A program made the translations under genes and the position numbers. The notes beneath the pieces were generated by a model. The model was not told where the DNA came from and did no database searches. It worked only from the letters and a program-made list of their open reading frames with translations. From Gemmataceae bacterium (GTDB taxonomy: Bacteria > Planctomycetota > Planctomycetia > Gemmatales > Gemmataceae): a stretch of 49,941 nt of DNA. The stretch's first letter is position 1. Each line of letters opens with the position of its first letter. Of the stretch, positions 34,660 through 45,400 are shown piece after piece. Location of the stretch: the NCBI GenBank assembly GCA_020847555.1, contig JADLBT010000159.1, forward strand, positions 1-49,941, given 5' to 3'.

Positions 34660-36741
34660 ATGTGCGTTTCGTTCCTCGCGCTGGCGATCCTCACCGCGGG
34701 CACGATCCTTCCGGCCAGCCTTCAGCCTGCGGACCGGGAGTATGACCTCGTCGTCTACGGCGGCACCTCGGGCGGCGTCAGCGCCGCCATCCAGGCCGCT
34801 CGCATGGGCAAGTCCGTCGTCGTTATCGAGCCGAGCAAGCATCTCGGCGGATTGACGACCGGCGGCCTCGGCGCCACCGACATCGGCAACAAGGGCGCCA
34901 TCGGCGGCATCTCACGCGAGTTCTACCAGCGCGTCAAGAAGCACTACGCCGACGACGCCGCCTGGAAGTACGAGAAGCGCTCCGAGTTCAAGGGGCGCGG
35001 CCACAGTCCGAAGGAGGACGCCGCCTGGACGTTCGAGCCGCACGTCGCCATGCAGATCTACAAGGACATGCTGCGCGAGCACAAAATTCCCGTCCTCATG
35101 GGCCAGCGTCTCGACCTCAAGAAGGGCGTGCAGAAGAAGGGCACACGCATCGTCGCGATCGCGATGGAGTCCGGCGAGACGTACCGCGGCAAGATGTTCC
35201 TCGACGCGACCTATGAGGGCGACCTGATGGCGAAGGCCGGCGTATCGTACCACGTCGGCCGCGAGGCAAACAAGACATACGGTGAGACGCTCAACGGCGT
35301 GCAGGTGCGGAACGCAGTCCACCACCAGTTTGTCAAGAACGTCGATCCGTACCTCAAGCCGGGCGACCCGAAAAGCGGACTGGTGCCGCTCGTCCAGGCC
35401 GAGTCGCCGGGCAAGGACGGTGACGGCGATCACAAGGTGCAGGCGTACAACTTCCGCCTCTGTGCCACCGACCGGCCGGAGAACCGCCGCCCGTGGCCCA
35501 GGCCGAAGAACTACGACGCGAAGCGCTACGAGTTGCTGCTGCGCAACTTCGAGGCCGGCGATCTGCGCCTGCCGTGGAACCCGGTGCTGATGCCGAACCG
35601 CAAGACCGACTCGAACAACAACTTTGCGTTCTCGACCGACCACATCGGCCTGAACTACGCCTACCCCGACGGCGATCATGCGACGCGCGCGAAGATCTGG
35701 CAGGACCACATCGACTACCAGCAGGGGCTGATGTGGACGCTGGCCAACCACCCGCGCGTGCCGGAGAAGGTGCGCAAGCACTTCCAGACGTGGGGCCTGG
35801 CGAAGGACGAGTTCGTCGAGACGGACAACTGGCCGCCGCAGCTGTACGTCCGCGAGGCCCGGCGCATGATCGGCCCATACGTCATGATCGAGCAGAACTG
35901 CCGCGGGACGAAGACCGCCGAGGATCCGGTCGGCCTGGCGGCGTACACGATGGACTCGCACAACATCCAGCGCTACGTGACGAAGGACGGGTACGTCCGC
36001 AACGAGGGCGACGTGCAGGTCGGCGGCTTCTCGCCGTACCCGATCTCGTATCGGTCCATTGTTCCGAAGGCGGCCGAGTGTACGAACCTCCTCGTCCCGG
36101 TCTGCCTGTCGGCATCGCACATCAGCTACGGCTCGATCCGCATGGAGCCGGTGTTCATGGTGCTCGGCCAGTCGGCGGCGACGGCGGCGGCGCTGGCGAT
36201 CGACGGCAAGACCACCGTGCAGGAGGTGGACTACAAGAAGCTGCGTGAGCGGCTGCTGGCGGACAAGCAGGTACTCGAATGGACCGGCCCGCGCCGCAGC
36301 GTCACCGCCATCAACGCGAAGACCCTCGCCGGGATCGTTCTCGACGACGCGGCGGCCGAGCGCCAGGGGTTCGATCACGTGAGCCGCTCGGCCAGCCCCT
36401 TCGTGAACGAGGGGTATCGCCACGACGGCGGCACGAACCGCGGCCAGCAGTGGGCGCGCTACCGGCCGGACCTGCCGAAGGCCGGCAAGTACGAGGTGCG
36501 TCTGTCGTACTCGCCGAACCCGAACCGGGCGACGAACGTGCCGGTCACAGTCGTCCATGCGGACGGCAAGAAGACGTTGAAGGTGAACCAGAAGAAGGGC
36601 GGCACCTTCGACCGGGCGTTCATCTCACTGGGGACGTTCCGTTTCGAGCGGGGGACGGCAGGGTATGTCGAGATCAGCAACCGGGACGCGAACGGCCACG
36701 TCATCATCGACGCGGTGCAATGGCTGCCGGCGAAGGAGTAA
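34660..36741 (+). CDS. secreted FAD-dependent oxidoreductase with C-terminal golvesin-like domain
   Basis: 693 residues. A short signal peptide (CVSFLALAILTAGTILPA) precedes the FAD-binding motif VVYGGTSGGVSAAIQAARMG and EPSKHLGGLTTGGLG, as in the FAD_oxidored (xanthan-lyase-associated) family. Midprotein blocks such as MIGPYVMIEQNC and SHISYGSIRMEPVFMVLGQS are typical. Residues about 565-693 form a beta-sandwich domain (NRGQQWARYRPDLPKAGKYE; VEISNRDANGHVIIDAVQW) of the golvesin/xanthan lyase CBM type. It likely acts in polysaccharide or sugar-derivative degradation outside the cytoplasm. The start at 34660 has GGAG eight bases upstream. A longer frame upstream is not supported. Confidence 0.9.
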   Translation: MCVSFLALAILTAGTILPASLQPADREYDLVVYGGTSGGVSAAIQAARMGKSVVVIEPSKHLGGLTTGGLGATDIGNKGAIGGISREFYQRVKKHYADDAAWKYEKRSEFKGRGHSPKEDAAWTFEPHVAMQIYKDMLREHKIPVLMGQRLDLKKGVQKKGTRIVAIAMESGETYRGKMFLDATYEGDLMAKAGVSYHVGREANKTYGETLNGVQVRNAVHHQFVKNVDPYLKPGDPKSGLVPLVQAESPGKDGDGDHKVQAYNFRLCATDRPENRRPWPRPKNYDAKRYELLLRNFEAGDLRLPWNPVLMPNRKTDSNNNFAFSTDHIGLNYAYPDGDHATRAKIWQDHIDYQQGLMWTLANHPRVPEKVRKHFQTWGLAKDEFVETDNWPPQLYVREARRMIGPYVMIEQNCRGTKTAEDPVGLAAYTMDSHNIQRYVTKDGYVRNEGDVQVGGFSPYPISYRSIVPKAAECTNLLVPVCLSASHISYGSIRMEPVFMVLGQSAATAAALAIDGKTTVQEVDYKKLRERLLADKQVLEWTGPRRSVTAINAKTLAGIVLDDAAAERQGFDHVSRSASPFVNEGYRHDGGTNRGQQWARYRPDLPKAGKYEVRLSYSPNPNRATNVPVTVVHADGKKTLKVNQKKGGTFDRAFISLGTFRFERGTAGYVEISNRDANGHVIIDAVQWLPAKE

Positions 36742-36767
36742 CCAGCCCGGACGCCACCAGCCCCGGC

Positions 36768-38345
36768 TCAGCACAGGTCTTCCCCGCGCAGCGCCGCGTG
36801 CGCGAGCGCCAACGTTTCCTCCGGACTCCCGTCGGTGGGCAGGAGGTGCAGGTGCCGCCGGGTGAGGGGGGTCGGTTCCTCCCAGCTGGCCCGCAGTCGC
36901 AGGTAGGTCGCATAGTCGGCGTCGGAGGCGTCTCCCGTGCGCCCCTGCAGCCGGCCGCGCACCCTCTCCGGGTCGGCGCGGCACAGCAGGAACACGGCCG
37001 GCACTCCCAGCCGACCGGCCACGCGGAGAAACGCCTCCCGGCGGCGCTCCTCGCGAAAGTTCGCGTCCACCAGCACGCGCCCGCCCTCTGCCAGCGCCGC
37101 CTCGGCCCGGCGCAGGCACTCCGCGTAGGTGCGGTCGCTCCACGCGGGCGTGTAGATGTCCGTGCCGGCCGGCGGCCGCGCGTCGGAGGCGAGACCGGCC
37201 AGTTCCTTGCGCACCACGTCCGAGCGGATCATCGTGAATCCGGCCGTCTCTTGCAGCCGGCGCGACAGGGTCGATTTACCGCTGCCGGGCAGCCCGCCGA
37301 CGAGCACCAGGCACGGGCGGCGCCCCGGCTCCTCCAGTTCGCCCAGCGCGAGCAGCCAGCGTGCCCGGGCGGACGCCCGCGCCGCCTCTCGCTCGGCCGT
37401 CGGCACCTCCGCCTCGCCGGCCTTGAGTCCCTCCACCTTGCCGCGCACCGCCGCCCGGTAGGCGGTGTAGAACGGTAGCAGCAGCCGGCCCTCTTCGTCG
37501 GCCGCCGCGCGGAAGTAAGCGTCCGCGAAGCGGCGGCCCAGCGCCCGCCGGTCGTGGAAGGCGAGATCCATCACCAGAAAGGCCATGTCCGCCACCGGGT
37601 CGGCGAAGCGGAACCGCTCGTTGAACTCGATGCAGTCGATGATCACCAGGTCGCCGGGGGGCGGGCGCTCCGGGAAGAGGTAGATGTGATCGAGGCGCAG
37701 ATCCCCGTGCGTGTCGCGCGTCGCGCCCCGCGCTGCTCGCGCGTCGATCAGCGGCCGCAGCCGGCCGAGGGCGGCCTCCGTCAAGGTCCGCAGCCGGCCG
37801 AGGACGGCGGAGCTGACGCCGGCCCCGGCCTGGGCCAGGTTGTCCCGCGCGTTACCGGCGACCACCTCGAACCGGCCGAAGGCGCTGACGTGCGGCCCGG
37901 ACTCGGCGGCCGCATGGAACGCCGCGATCCGCCGCGCCAATCCCTCGACGGCCCCCGCCCCGTCCTCCCCCTGCTCGAGGCGCCGCTCCAGGGTGGCCTC
38001 GGCCGGCAGGCGCTGCATCTTGACCGCCCAGTCGATGACCTCCCCCTCGCCCTCGAAGCGAACGCCCGCGGCGTAGCGCGCCACCGGCACGACTCCGAGG
38101 TAGACGTCCGGCGCGAGCCGGCGATTGAGCCGCACCTCCTCCGCGCAGAAGTGGCGGCGCTTCTCCGGCGTGCTGAAATCGAGAAAGTCGAGGCGAACCG
38201 GCTTCTTGAGCTTGTACGCGAAGCGATCGGTGAGGAAGACCGCCGAGATGTGCGTCTGGCAAACCGTGACCTGCGCGACCGGGTCGGGGTAGGCGTCGGG
38301 GCGCGACAGGGCAGCGAGGAGTTCCGGCAGTTGCATCGGCATCAT
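36768..38345 (-). CDS. bifunctional APH-like phosphotransferase / P-loop (AAA_33) kinase
   Basis: 525 residues. The N-terminal half is aminoglycoside-phosphotransferase-like: the catalytic loop THGDLRLDHIYLF and the metal site IDCIEFNERFRFADP are clear. The C-terminal half is a small P-loop kinase domain with GGLPGSGKSTLSRRLQE (Walker A, about 355) and IRSDVVRKELA. This two-domain arrangement is a known family of unknown physiological substrate. Three ATGs lie close together at 38345, 38342 and 38336, none with a clear Shine-Dalgarno; I use the first. It follows the sigma-DUF1559 gene on the same strand after 74 bases and may be co-transcribed. Confidence 0.88.
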   Translation of the reverse strand: MMPMQLPELLAALSRPDAYPDPVAQVTVCQTHISAVFLTDRFAYKLKKPVRLDFLDFSTPEKRRHFCAEEVRLNRRLAPDVYLGVVPVARYAAGVRFEGEGEVIDWAVKMQRLPAEATLERRLEQGEDGAGAVEGLARRIAAFHAAAESGPHVSAFGRFEVVAGNARDNLAQAGAGVSSAVLGRLRTLTEAALGRLRPLIDARAARGATRDTHGDLRLDHIYLFPERPPPGDLVIIDCIEFNERFRFADPVADMAFLVMDLAFHDRRALGRRFADAYFRAAADEEGRLLLPFYTAYRAAVRGKVEGLKAGEAEVPTAEREAARASARARWLLALGELEEPGRRPCLVLVGGLPGSGKSTLSRRLQETAGFTMIRSDVVRKELAGLASDARPPAGTDIYTPAWSDRTYAECLRRAEAALAEGGRVLVDANFREERRREAFLRVAGRLGVPAVFLLCRADPERVRGRLQGRTGDASDADYATYLRLRASWEEPTPLTRRHLHLLPTDGSPEETLALAHAALRGEDLC

Positions 38346-38419
38346 TTTATCAGGCGCAAGGCCCCGGAGGAGGGTGCTCCCCCGGGGTCCACCGCTGCAC
38401 CGTTTCCATCCCGGACAGG

Positions 38420-40303
38420 CTACTGTCGGTCCTTGGCGCCTTGCCCGAGCTGCTTGCGGAGCCGGTCCAGTTCGGCCTGCACGGCGTTGAGCTGGCGGCG
38501 CGCCTGCTCCAGGGCGTTGCGCAGCTGGGTGTTCTCCTCCTCCAGCTGCCGGACTTTCGCGGCGGCGGCCGCGGTCTGCTCCTCCAACCGCGCCCGCGCG
38601 ACATCCGCCTCCGCCCGCGCCGCCTCCGCCCGCTGCATGGCTTCTCGGAACGCACGCTCCAGTTCGCGGGCGTCGTTCAGATTTGGAGCCGGCCGGGGTG
38701 GCGGCGCAGCGCCCCCGGCGGCGCGCAGCTTGTCGAAGTCCACCGGGTTGCCGTCGGCGCGCTCGATCGCCCTGCGGAGCATCACCGGGTCTGCCTTCTT
38801 CCCGAGCAGGTGAACGGACCCGTCGGCGATCAGGGCAAAGAAGTCGCCGCCGAACTGCCCCCCGAGTCGGGGCAGGGCCTGGTTCGGCGCGTACGGCAGA
38901 TCCTCCGGCTTCGTCCACGGCACGAGGGTCGCTGCTTCCACCACCAGCAGCGTGTTGGTCGTCCCGTCCGTAAAGTCCGTGACCCGTAGCTTCCGGTCCG
39001 GCTCGAACCCCGCCCCCTTGCCGACGATGGCCTGATAGTAGGTTCCGCCCGGCATCTTGTCGGGCACCCCGCGGACCGGCATGAAGATCTTCACCACCGT
39101 GTTCGCCAGAGGTTTGTTGTGCGGGCTGTCCCACGGCTCGTCGAGCTTGAACTGCTTGTACAGCGCCTTCTGCTCGATGAACGGGAGAATGGCGACGCGC
39201 CAGCTCAGCAGCGGCTTGCCGTCCTTCGAGTAAATGGCCGGCTCCGGGAAGCCGCCGTAGACGGTGTGGTAGTTGTGCAGGGCGATACCGATCTGCTTCA
39301 GGTTGTTGGTGCTGAGCACGCGCATCGCGGCGGTTTTTCTGGGATCTTCGGCCTTCGGCGGTTCCGCCCCCCGCGAAGGCGCGACGGGCTTACCCCGCAC
39401 GGCCTGCCGTGGCTCCTCGCCACCCGGGGGACCGCCCGCGGGAGTGCCCCCGAGGGCTGCGGCACCGAACGCGCCCGCACCCGCCAGGATCGCCACGAGC
39501 AGGGCGGCCAGGATTGGTTTCAGTCGTGTCAGGAACATCGCGCGCAACACTCCTTCTGTCAGGGCGGCCACGTGGGCGGAAACGCCCGCGGCCGCCGACC
39601 CCGCCGGACCGCCCAGCACGGCCCGGACTGTCGCACCCGCCAGGTCGGCGCTCACCGCTGCCAACCCCTCCTCCGCCGCGAGCGCCAGCGCCCCCGCCGT
39701 CAGGGTCACGCCGCGCCGCGCCAACCGCAGCCGCAGCCGCTCCCGCGCCCGGGCCAGCCGCGACAGCACCGTCCCCCGGGCGCACCCGAGCTGACGTGCG
39801 GCCTCCTCGTTCGACTTGCCCTCCAGGCAGCAGAGGAGGAACGGCGTCCGGTACTTCTCCGGCAAGGCCATCACCTCGCGGTCGAGGACCGAACGCAGAT
39901 CCCGCCACAGCAGGTCGTCCGGCGCATCGGGCGCGGGCTGCTCGACCCACGGCTGTTCGCGACCGGCGCGCCGCGCCGACGCGGAGCAGGCCGCCAGGGC
40001 GGTACGGTATGCAACCTTGTAGAGCCAGCTGCCGACCGCCTCCCGCCGACCGATCGTGTGCCCCTTGCGGACCAGGGCGAGGAACGTCGCCTGAAAGGCG
40101 TCCTCGACGTCCTGCTCGCGACGCAGTAGCCGCCGGCATACACCCAGGATCATCGGCCCGTGCCGCCAGACGAGCACCTCGAACGCCGCCTCGTCCCGGG
40201 CGGTGACGAAGCGCTCCAGCAGCTCGGCGTCGCTCAGCCCGCCGGAGTGATCGGTCAGCCGACGCAGCCCACAGAGCAGACCGCGTAACGAGTTGTCGGG
40301 CAT
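38420..40303 (-). CDS. ECF sigma factor fused through a TM helix to a DUF1559 domain
   Basis: 627 residues. Residues about 20-90 are sigma region 2 (LLERFVTARDEAAFEVLVWR, DVEDAFQATFLALVRK) and about 130-190 are region 4 (LPEKYRTPFLLCCLEGKSNE, GTVLSRLARARERLR). A TM helix lies at about 256-278 (PILAALLVAILAGAGAFG). Residues about 325-530 are a DUF1559 domain (TNNLKQIGIALHNYH, SWRVAILPFIEQ, FTDGTTNTLLVVE, ADGSVHLLG). The last about 80 residues are a coiled coil. Membrane-anchored ECF sigma factors with C-terminal sensor domains are known in planctomycetes; the fused domain probably replaces an anti-sigma factor. The ATG at 40303 fits; the longer frame upstream runs into an inverted repeat. Confidence 0.92.
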   Translation of the reverse strand: MPDNSLRGLLCGLRRLTDHSGGLSDAELLERFVTARDEAAFEVLVWRHGPMILGVCRRLLRREQDVEDAFQATFLALVRKGHTIGRREAVGSWLYKVAYRTALAACSASARRAGREQPWVEQPAPDAPDDLLWRDLRSVLDREVMALPEKYRTPFLLCCLEGKSNEEAARQLGCARGTVLSRLARARERLRLRLARRGVTLTAGALALAAEEGLAAVSADLAGATVRAVLGGPAGSAAAGVSAHVAALTEGVLRAMFLTRLKPILAALLVAILAGAGAFGAAALGGTPAGGPPGGEEPRQAVRGKPVAPSRGAEPPKAEDPRKTAAMRVLSTNNLKQIGIALHNYHTVYGGFPEPAIYSKDGKPLLSWRVAILPFIEQKALYKQFKLDEPWDSPHNKPLANTVVKIFMPVRGVPDKMPGGTYYQAIVGKGAGFEPDRKLRVTDFTDGTTNTLLVVEAATLVPWTKPEDLPYAPNQALPRLGGQFGGDFFALIADGSVHLLGKKADPVMLRRAIERADGNPVDFDKLRAAGGAAPPPRPAPNLNDARELERAFREAMQRAEAARAEADVARARLEEQTAAAAAKVRQLEEENTQLRNALEQARRQLNAVQAELDRLRKQLGQGAKDRQ

Positions 40304-40373
40304 GGATGCGGCCTCTGCAGAAAAGTGGCGGGACTTCCGCCCTGGCGCCTCTATCAGGGTGAGGATCGGGGGG

Positions 40374-40444
40374 AAAGCCCACGGGTGGCGCCCCGTGAGT
40401 GGAGCGCTGGAGACGCCGCCCACGGAACGTTACCTGTGGGCTTT
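40374..40444. repeat. dispersed inverted repeat, family 1, diverged copy
   Basis: It starts AAAGCCCACGGGTGGCGCCC and ends CCTGTGGGCTTT, with several unpaired positions. It has the same layout as 26183-26253. It lies upstream of the sigma gene, in the gap after the decarboxylase gene. Confidence 0.75.
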
Positions 40445-40522
40445 ATCCCCTCCTCTCACTCTCCACCCTGAATAGAGGGGACGGACCGGAAATGCTTCCA
40501 TACTTTTTTTCGCGGTCCGGCG

Positions 40523-42178
40523 TTAAGGCGCCGCGTCGCCTGCGGTGACGTGCATACGGGCTTCGAGTACCTTGCGCACCACGGCCTCGACATGCTCCTC
40601 GTCCACGAACGGTGACAGGATGTACGACTTGAGCGCCACGATCGGCGCCCCGTACGCCGTCTGCCGGTAGCAGTCGGTCAGCGAGATCATCACGCCGCGC
40701 CCCGCCATCGCCTCGCGGTGGACGTAGGCGAAGATGCGCCGGTTGTACTCGTTGTGGCGCAGCAGCGATGGCCGGAAGGCCGGATCCTCGAACTCCTGCC
40801 GCTTGATCACGAACGTATCGACGTCGTCCGGGTAGACGCGGAACAGTGTCACCGGCCCGAAGTTGTCCCGGTTCAGGACCGTGCTCGCCTCGTGCCCCTC
40901 GACGTGCTCGCGCAGCACCTGCGCCATCTCGACCAGGTGGCCGAGGACCGCCTGCAGCCCCTCCTTACCGAACAGCCGCAGGTTCGCCAGCGCGGCCAGC
41001 ACCCCGGTCCCGGCCCGCGACGTCTCCAGTGTGAACACCCCCGGCGTGTAGTCGCCGAAGTGGTACAGGTACGGCATCTGCTCCGACGCCCGGGTGAGCA
41101 GGCTGAAGTCGGCCCGGTCCTTCACCAGCACCAGGCTCGAAATGTACGGCGCGAAGCCGGTCTTGTGGAAGTCGATGCCGACCGAGTCGGCCAGGCGCAG
41201 GTGCCGCAACCGCCGGCACGCGCCGGCCAGCGCCCGCACCGTGCGCATCCGGAAGCCGAGGCGGTTCCCCTCCCAGTCGTAGTCGTCGAACACCGACCAC
41301 ACCCAGCCGATGACGGCGTCGGCGTGGACGTGCGGCCGGTACGGCAGGTCGTAGTCGCGCACCAGCCGATCGCGCAGCCTGACGATCGCCTCGAGGTCGT
41401 CCAGGCCGAAGCTGTCGGTGCTGCCCATCGTCGCGATGAAGGCGGCGATCTTCTTGCCGCCGTCGAGGGCCGTCCGGGCCAGCCGCTCCAGCTCGCCGAG
41501 GTCGATGTCGCTCGTCGGCCCGGTCGGCACGGTAAGGACGTTGCGCGTCCCCAGGCCGAGCCATCCGGCGACGTTGTGGCGGCAGTAGTGGCTGGCGTCG
41601 GACGCGAGCAGGACGGCGTTCGGGCAGACGCCGTCCTGCATGGTCCCGGGGCACGCCTTTTCCAGCCCGATCTTGACCGCATACAGGTTCGTGCCCGTGC
41701 CGCCGAAGGTGAACACGCCCGCGGACTGCTCCGGGTCGTACCCGACCAGTCGGGCGGTGATGGCGGCCGCCTCGACCTCCGCCTGGGCGACGCCCCGGCT
41801 GTACTCGTCCCACGACAGGTTCGGGTTGTACAGGGACGACAGCAGCACGCCGATCAGGCTCGCGATCGACGGCTGGGCGACCACATTCTGCTGGGTGCGT
41901 GGGTGGCCGAAGATCGGCATTCCCTCCAGGTAGCCGACCAGTTCGGAGGTGACGTCCTCCAGCGACGACGGGTGTGGCCGGAGGGCCGCCCGGCGCGCGG
42001 CCTCGTAGTCGGGTGGAGCCGGGGTGCCGAGCAGCGGCAGCTCGGACTTGAGGGCGTCCACCCGGTCGATGGCACGGAGGACCGAGTGAACGAAGTAAGA
42101 ATCGTGGATGCGATCTGAAACAGGTTGCGGGAAAGCAGTCCGGATTTTCCGGAGGACATCGCGGTACGGCGCGGTCAT
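40523..42178 (-). CDS. group II PLP-dependent amino acid decarboxylase
   Basis: 551 residues of the glutamate/tyrosine/aromatic amino acid decarboxylase family (Pfam Pyridoxal_deC). Visible blocks are GVFTFGGTGTNLYAVKIGLE, ASDASHYCRHNVAGWLGLG, HVHADAVIGWVWSVF and the PLP Lys at residue about 339 in GIDFHKTGFAPY. The specific amino acid is not readable. It could make a biogenic amine or beta-alanine. The start at 42178 has GGGAG six bases upstream; the longer frame upstream reads through a hairpin. It is divergent from the DUF1559-WD40 gene and lies upstream of the sigma gene on the same strand with a 219-base gap containing an inverted repeat. Confidence 0.9.
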   Translation of the reverse strand: MTAPYRDVLRKIRTAFPQPVSDRIHDSYFVHSVLRAIDRVDALKSELPLLGTPAPPDYEAARRAALRPHPSSLEDVTSELVGYLEGMPIFGHPRTQQNVVAQPSIASLIGVLLSSLYNPNLSWDEYSRGVAQAEVEAAAITARLVGYDPEQSAGVFTFGGTGTNLYAVKIGLEKACPGTMQDGVCPNAVLLASDASHYCRHNVAGWLGLGTRNVLTVPTGPTSDIDLGELERLARTALDGGKKIAAFIATMGSTDSFGLDDLEAIVRLRDRLVRDYDLPYRPHVHADAVIGWVWSVFDDYDWEGNRLGFRMRTVRALAGACRRLRHLRLADSVGIDFHKTGFAPYISSLVLVKDRADFSLLTRASEQMPYLYHFGDYTPGVFTLETSRAGTGVLAALANLRLFGKEGLQAVLGHLVEMAQVLREHVEGHEASTVLNRDNFGPVTLFRVYPDDVDTFVIKRQEFEDPAFRPSLLRHNEYNRRIFAYVHREAMAGRGVMISLTDCYRQTAYGAPIVALKSYILSPFVDEEHVEAVVRKVLEARMHVTAGDAAP

Positions 42179-42249
42179 ATCGAACTCCCGAGGGCGAGGC
42201 AGAACGCGGGGCGAACTGCGCAATGCGCGGGCGTCCTGCCCGCGCCTTT

Positions 42250-42277
42250 CCCCCCTCTCCCCTCGTGGGAGAGGGGG
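42250..42277. repeat. CCCCTCTCC-family hairpin in a divergent intergenic region
   Basis: CCCCCTCTCCC and GGGAGAGGGGG around loop CTCGT. It lies between the divergent decarboxylase and DUF1559-WD40 genes, so it is not a simple terminator of either. Confidence 0.6.
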
Positions 42278-42424
42278 GAAGACATTTCCTCCTGGACCGT
42301 GCATGAAATGGGGCGCGGGCAAATCCGTTTGCAATCCTCGACCCCTCCCTCATAATGGAGCGGCACCGTTCACCCGGAAAGACCTCTGCCACTTCCGTAT
42401 CTCGAACACAAGGAAGCTCAACCG

Positions 42425-45400
42425 ATGTTCCCGACCAGAGCGAGGAGCGTACTGGCCGTTCTGCTGGCCGCCCTGGCCGGCGCGGCCGTGGGCACCGGGG
42501 CACTCGCGGGCGGCGCTCCCGGCAAGAAGGACGCCGCCGGCCAGACCACCGCGGGCAAGAAGCAGGACGCTCCGGGTGACAGGGGGAAAAAGGAGGAGAA
42601 GGCGGAGGAACCCACCGAGGCCCAGCGTGCCGACAGCATCAACAACCTCAAGCAGATCGGCCTGGCCCTGCACGCCTACCACGACACCTTCCGGAGCCTT
42701 CCCGCCCAGGCGACCTACTCGAAGGACGGCAAACCATTGCTGAGCTGGCGCGTCGCCGTCCTTCCGTTCATCGAACAGGACGGCCTGTACAGGGAGTTCA
42801 AGCTCGACGAGCCGTGGGACAGCCCCCACAACAAGAAGCTCCTCGCAAAGATCCCGCCGGTCTACGCCCCTGGTTTCAAGACCGGCGCGAAGGTGGAGGG
42901 CGGAACGTTCTACCAGGCGTTCACCGGCGTCGGCACGGCGTTCGAGCCGAAGCGAAAACTCCGGCTGGTGGATTTCTCGGACGGGACCAGTAACACCCTC
43001 TTCGTCGCGGAGGCGCCCACCCTGGTGCCGTGGACGAAGCCGGAGGACATCGCCTACGCCCCGGACCGGGCGCCGCCGAAACTCGGCGGGTATTTCGGGG
43101 GCGACACCAACGTCGTCTTCGCCGACGGGTCGGTCCGCTCGCTCGGGAAGGACATCGATCCGGAGATGCTCCACCGGCTCATCGTTCGCGACGACGGTCA
43201 CGTCGTTGACCCCGATGGCAAGATCCCGCCGGGCGACAATTATTTCGGCCCGGGAACGAAGTACCGGGGAACAAAAGCGCAGGGTCCTCCGCCTCCGCCG
43301 CGCCCGCTGACCGACGTGGATGGCTTCGTTTTCGGGCTCAACTCCACCTCTCTCGACGAACGGCGCGGCGGCCAGGTAAACGCCGTCGCCATCACCCCAG
43401 ACGGCCTCAAACAGGGGCTCGGCGCCCCCGAGCCGGTCCTGGCCCTCGCCTACTCGCCCGACGGCAAGACGATCGCGTTCGCGCGCGAGGACCGGACCGT
43501 TGCGGTGCGCGAGCGGGCCACCGGCGAGGAGGTCGCCCGGCTGCGCGGCCACGGGGACATGGTCACCTGCGTTGCCTTCGCGCCGGACGGCAAGACGCTC
43601 GCCACCGGCAGCGCCGACAACACGGTCCGGATCTGGGACGCCGGCAGTGGCAAGGAGCGACTGACATTCCGCGGTCACGGCAACTGGGTCTACGCCGTGG
43701 CGTTCGCGCCGGACGGCCAGTTCCTCGCATCCGCCGGGTACGACCGCACCATCCGGTTGTGGGATCCAGCCACCGGAGCGGAACGCACGATCCTGCGCGG
43801 CCACGAGGCGGCCGTTCGCGCCCTGGCCTTCACCCCGGACGGGAAGTTCCTCGCCAGCGCCGGCAGCGACCGCGCGGTGAAGTTGTGGGACGTGGCGACC
43901 GGGCAGGTGCAGGCCGACCTGAAGGGGCACGTCGCTCCGGTGCGGGCGCTGGCGTTCTCGAAGTCCGGCAAGACGCTCGTTTCCGGCAGCGACGATGCCA
44001 CCGTCCGGGTATGGGATACGACCATCGGCAAGGAGCGCCACGTCATCAAGGGCCACCGCAACGCGATCCTGGCGGTGGCGTTCGCGCCGTCCGGGGCGCG
44101 CTTCGCGACGGCGAGCCTCGATCAGCAGGTACTCCTCTGGGATGTCCGGAATGGCAGTTCCCGCGGCCGGCTGGCGAACATGCACTCCGACGGCATCGCC
44201 GCCGTCGCCTTCGCCCCGGACGGCCGCGAGATCGCCACGGCCGGCTACGACCGCAACATCCGCCTCTGGCCCGCGACGACCGTCCCCGTCCGGCTGCTCA
44301 CCGGGCACAAGGCGCCGCCGGGTTGCGCGACCTTCTCGCCGGACGGGCGGTTCATCCTCTCCGGCGGGGCCGAGCGGGACACGCGGCCGCTGGAGCAGCG
44401 GCAGAAACTGGAGCGCGCCGATCTGTTCGGCATGGGCGTCGGGGCGCCCGATAACGCCCTGCGGCTGTGGGAGGCGGCCACCGGGAAGGCGTTGCGGCAA
44501 CTGGCTGGCCACACCGACCGGGTGACGGCCGTGCGGTTCACGCCGGACGGCAAGCAGGCACTGTCGGCGAGCCGCGACGGCACCGTGCGGGTGTGGGATC
44601 TGGACGCGGGCAGGACGGTACACGTCTTCGCGGACCACGGCAAGCCGGTCCTCGACCTGGCGCTGAGCGCGGACGGGAAAGTCGCCGCGTCCGTGGGCGA
44701 GGATGGCATGGTGCGCCTGTGGGATGTCGCCGGTCGCAAGGCGCTGCGGACCATCAAGACGGCCGGTCGGCTGCGTGCCGTCGCCCTCTCGGCCGACGGC
44801 AAGAAGGTGGTCGCGGGCGGCAACGACGGCCAGTTGCAATTGTGGGAGGTGAACGGCAAGAAACCAGCGAAAACGGCGCGCTCGCGGGGCGCGGTTGCCA
44901 GCGTCGTCTTCCTGCCCGACGGCCGGCGCGTGCTGTGCGCTGCGGTCAAGCCGGGGTGGGCGCAGGGTGTGGAGATCTGGGATCTCCAAATCGGCAAGAA
45001 GCTGAAGGAACTGGCCGCGCGGAACGAGGGCGACGGTGTCATCGACCAGGTAACCCTGCTGCCCGGCGGCAAGCGTGCCGTCAGCATCGGACGGGACGGC
45101 GCGGCCCGATTCTGGGATCTGGAGAAAGGGATCGAGATCGCGCGTCTGAACGCCACGCCCACCGCGTCACAAACCTCCCGGGGGGGACCGAAGGGTATGC
45201 CGGGCATGATGGCTCCTCCCGCCGCGCCGGCGGACGCGGTCGAGGTGCAAGACATCCCGGCCGAGGGCAAGGCGGCTTCGCCCCCGCTTCCGCCGGGTGC
45301 GGAACCTTCTGGATTGCCGGGCGGCCCGATGACTCCCCTGGGCTCCTCCGACTGGGCCGGGTCGGTCGCGGTGTCGCCCGACGGCCGGTTCGTCGTGACG

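Noticed and set aside
42350..44989. 879-codon minus-strand frame opposite the DUF1559-WD40 gene
   Set aside because: Its periodic pattern mirrors the WD40 repeats in antisense; no ribosome site or family match.
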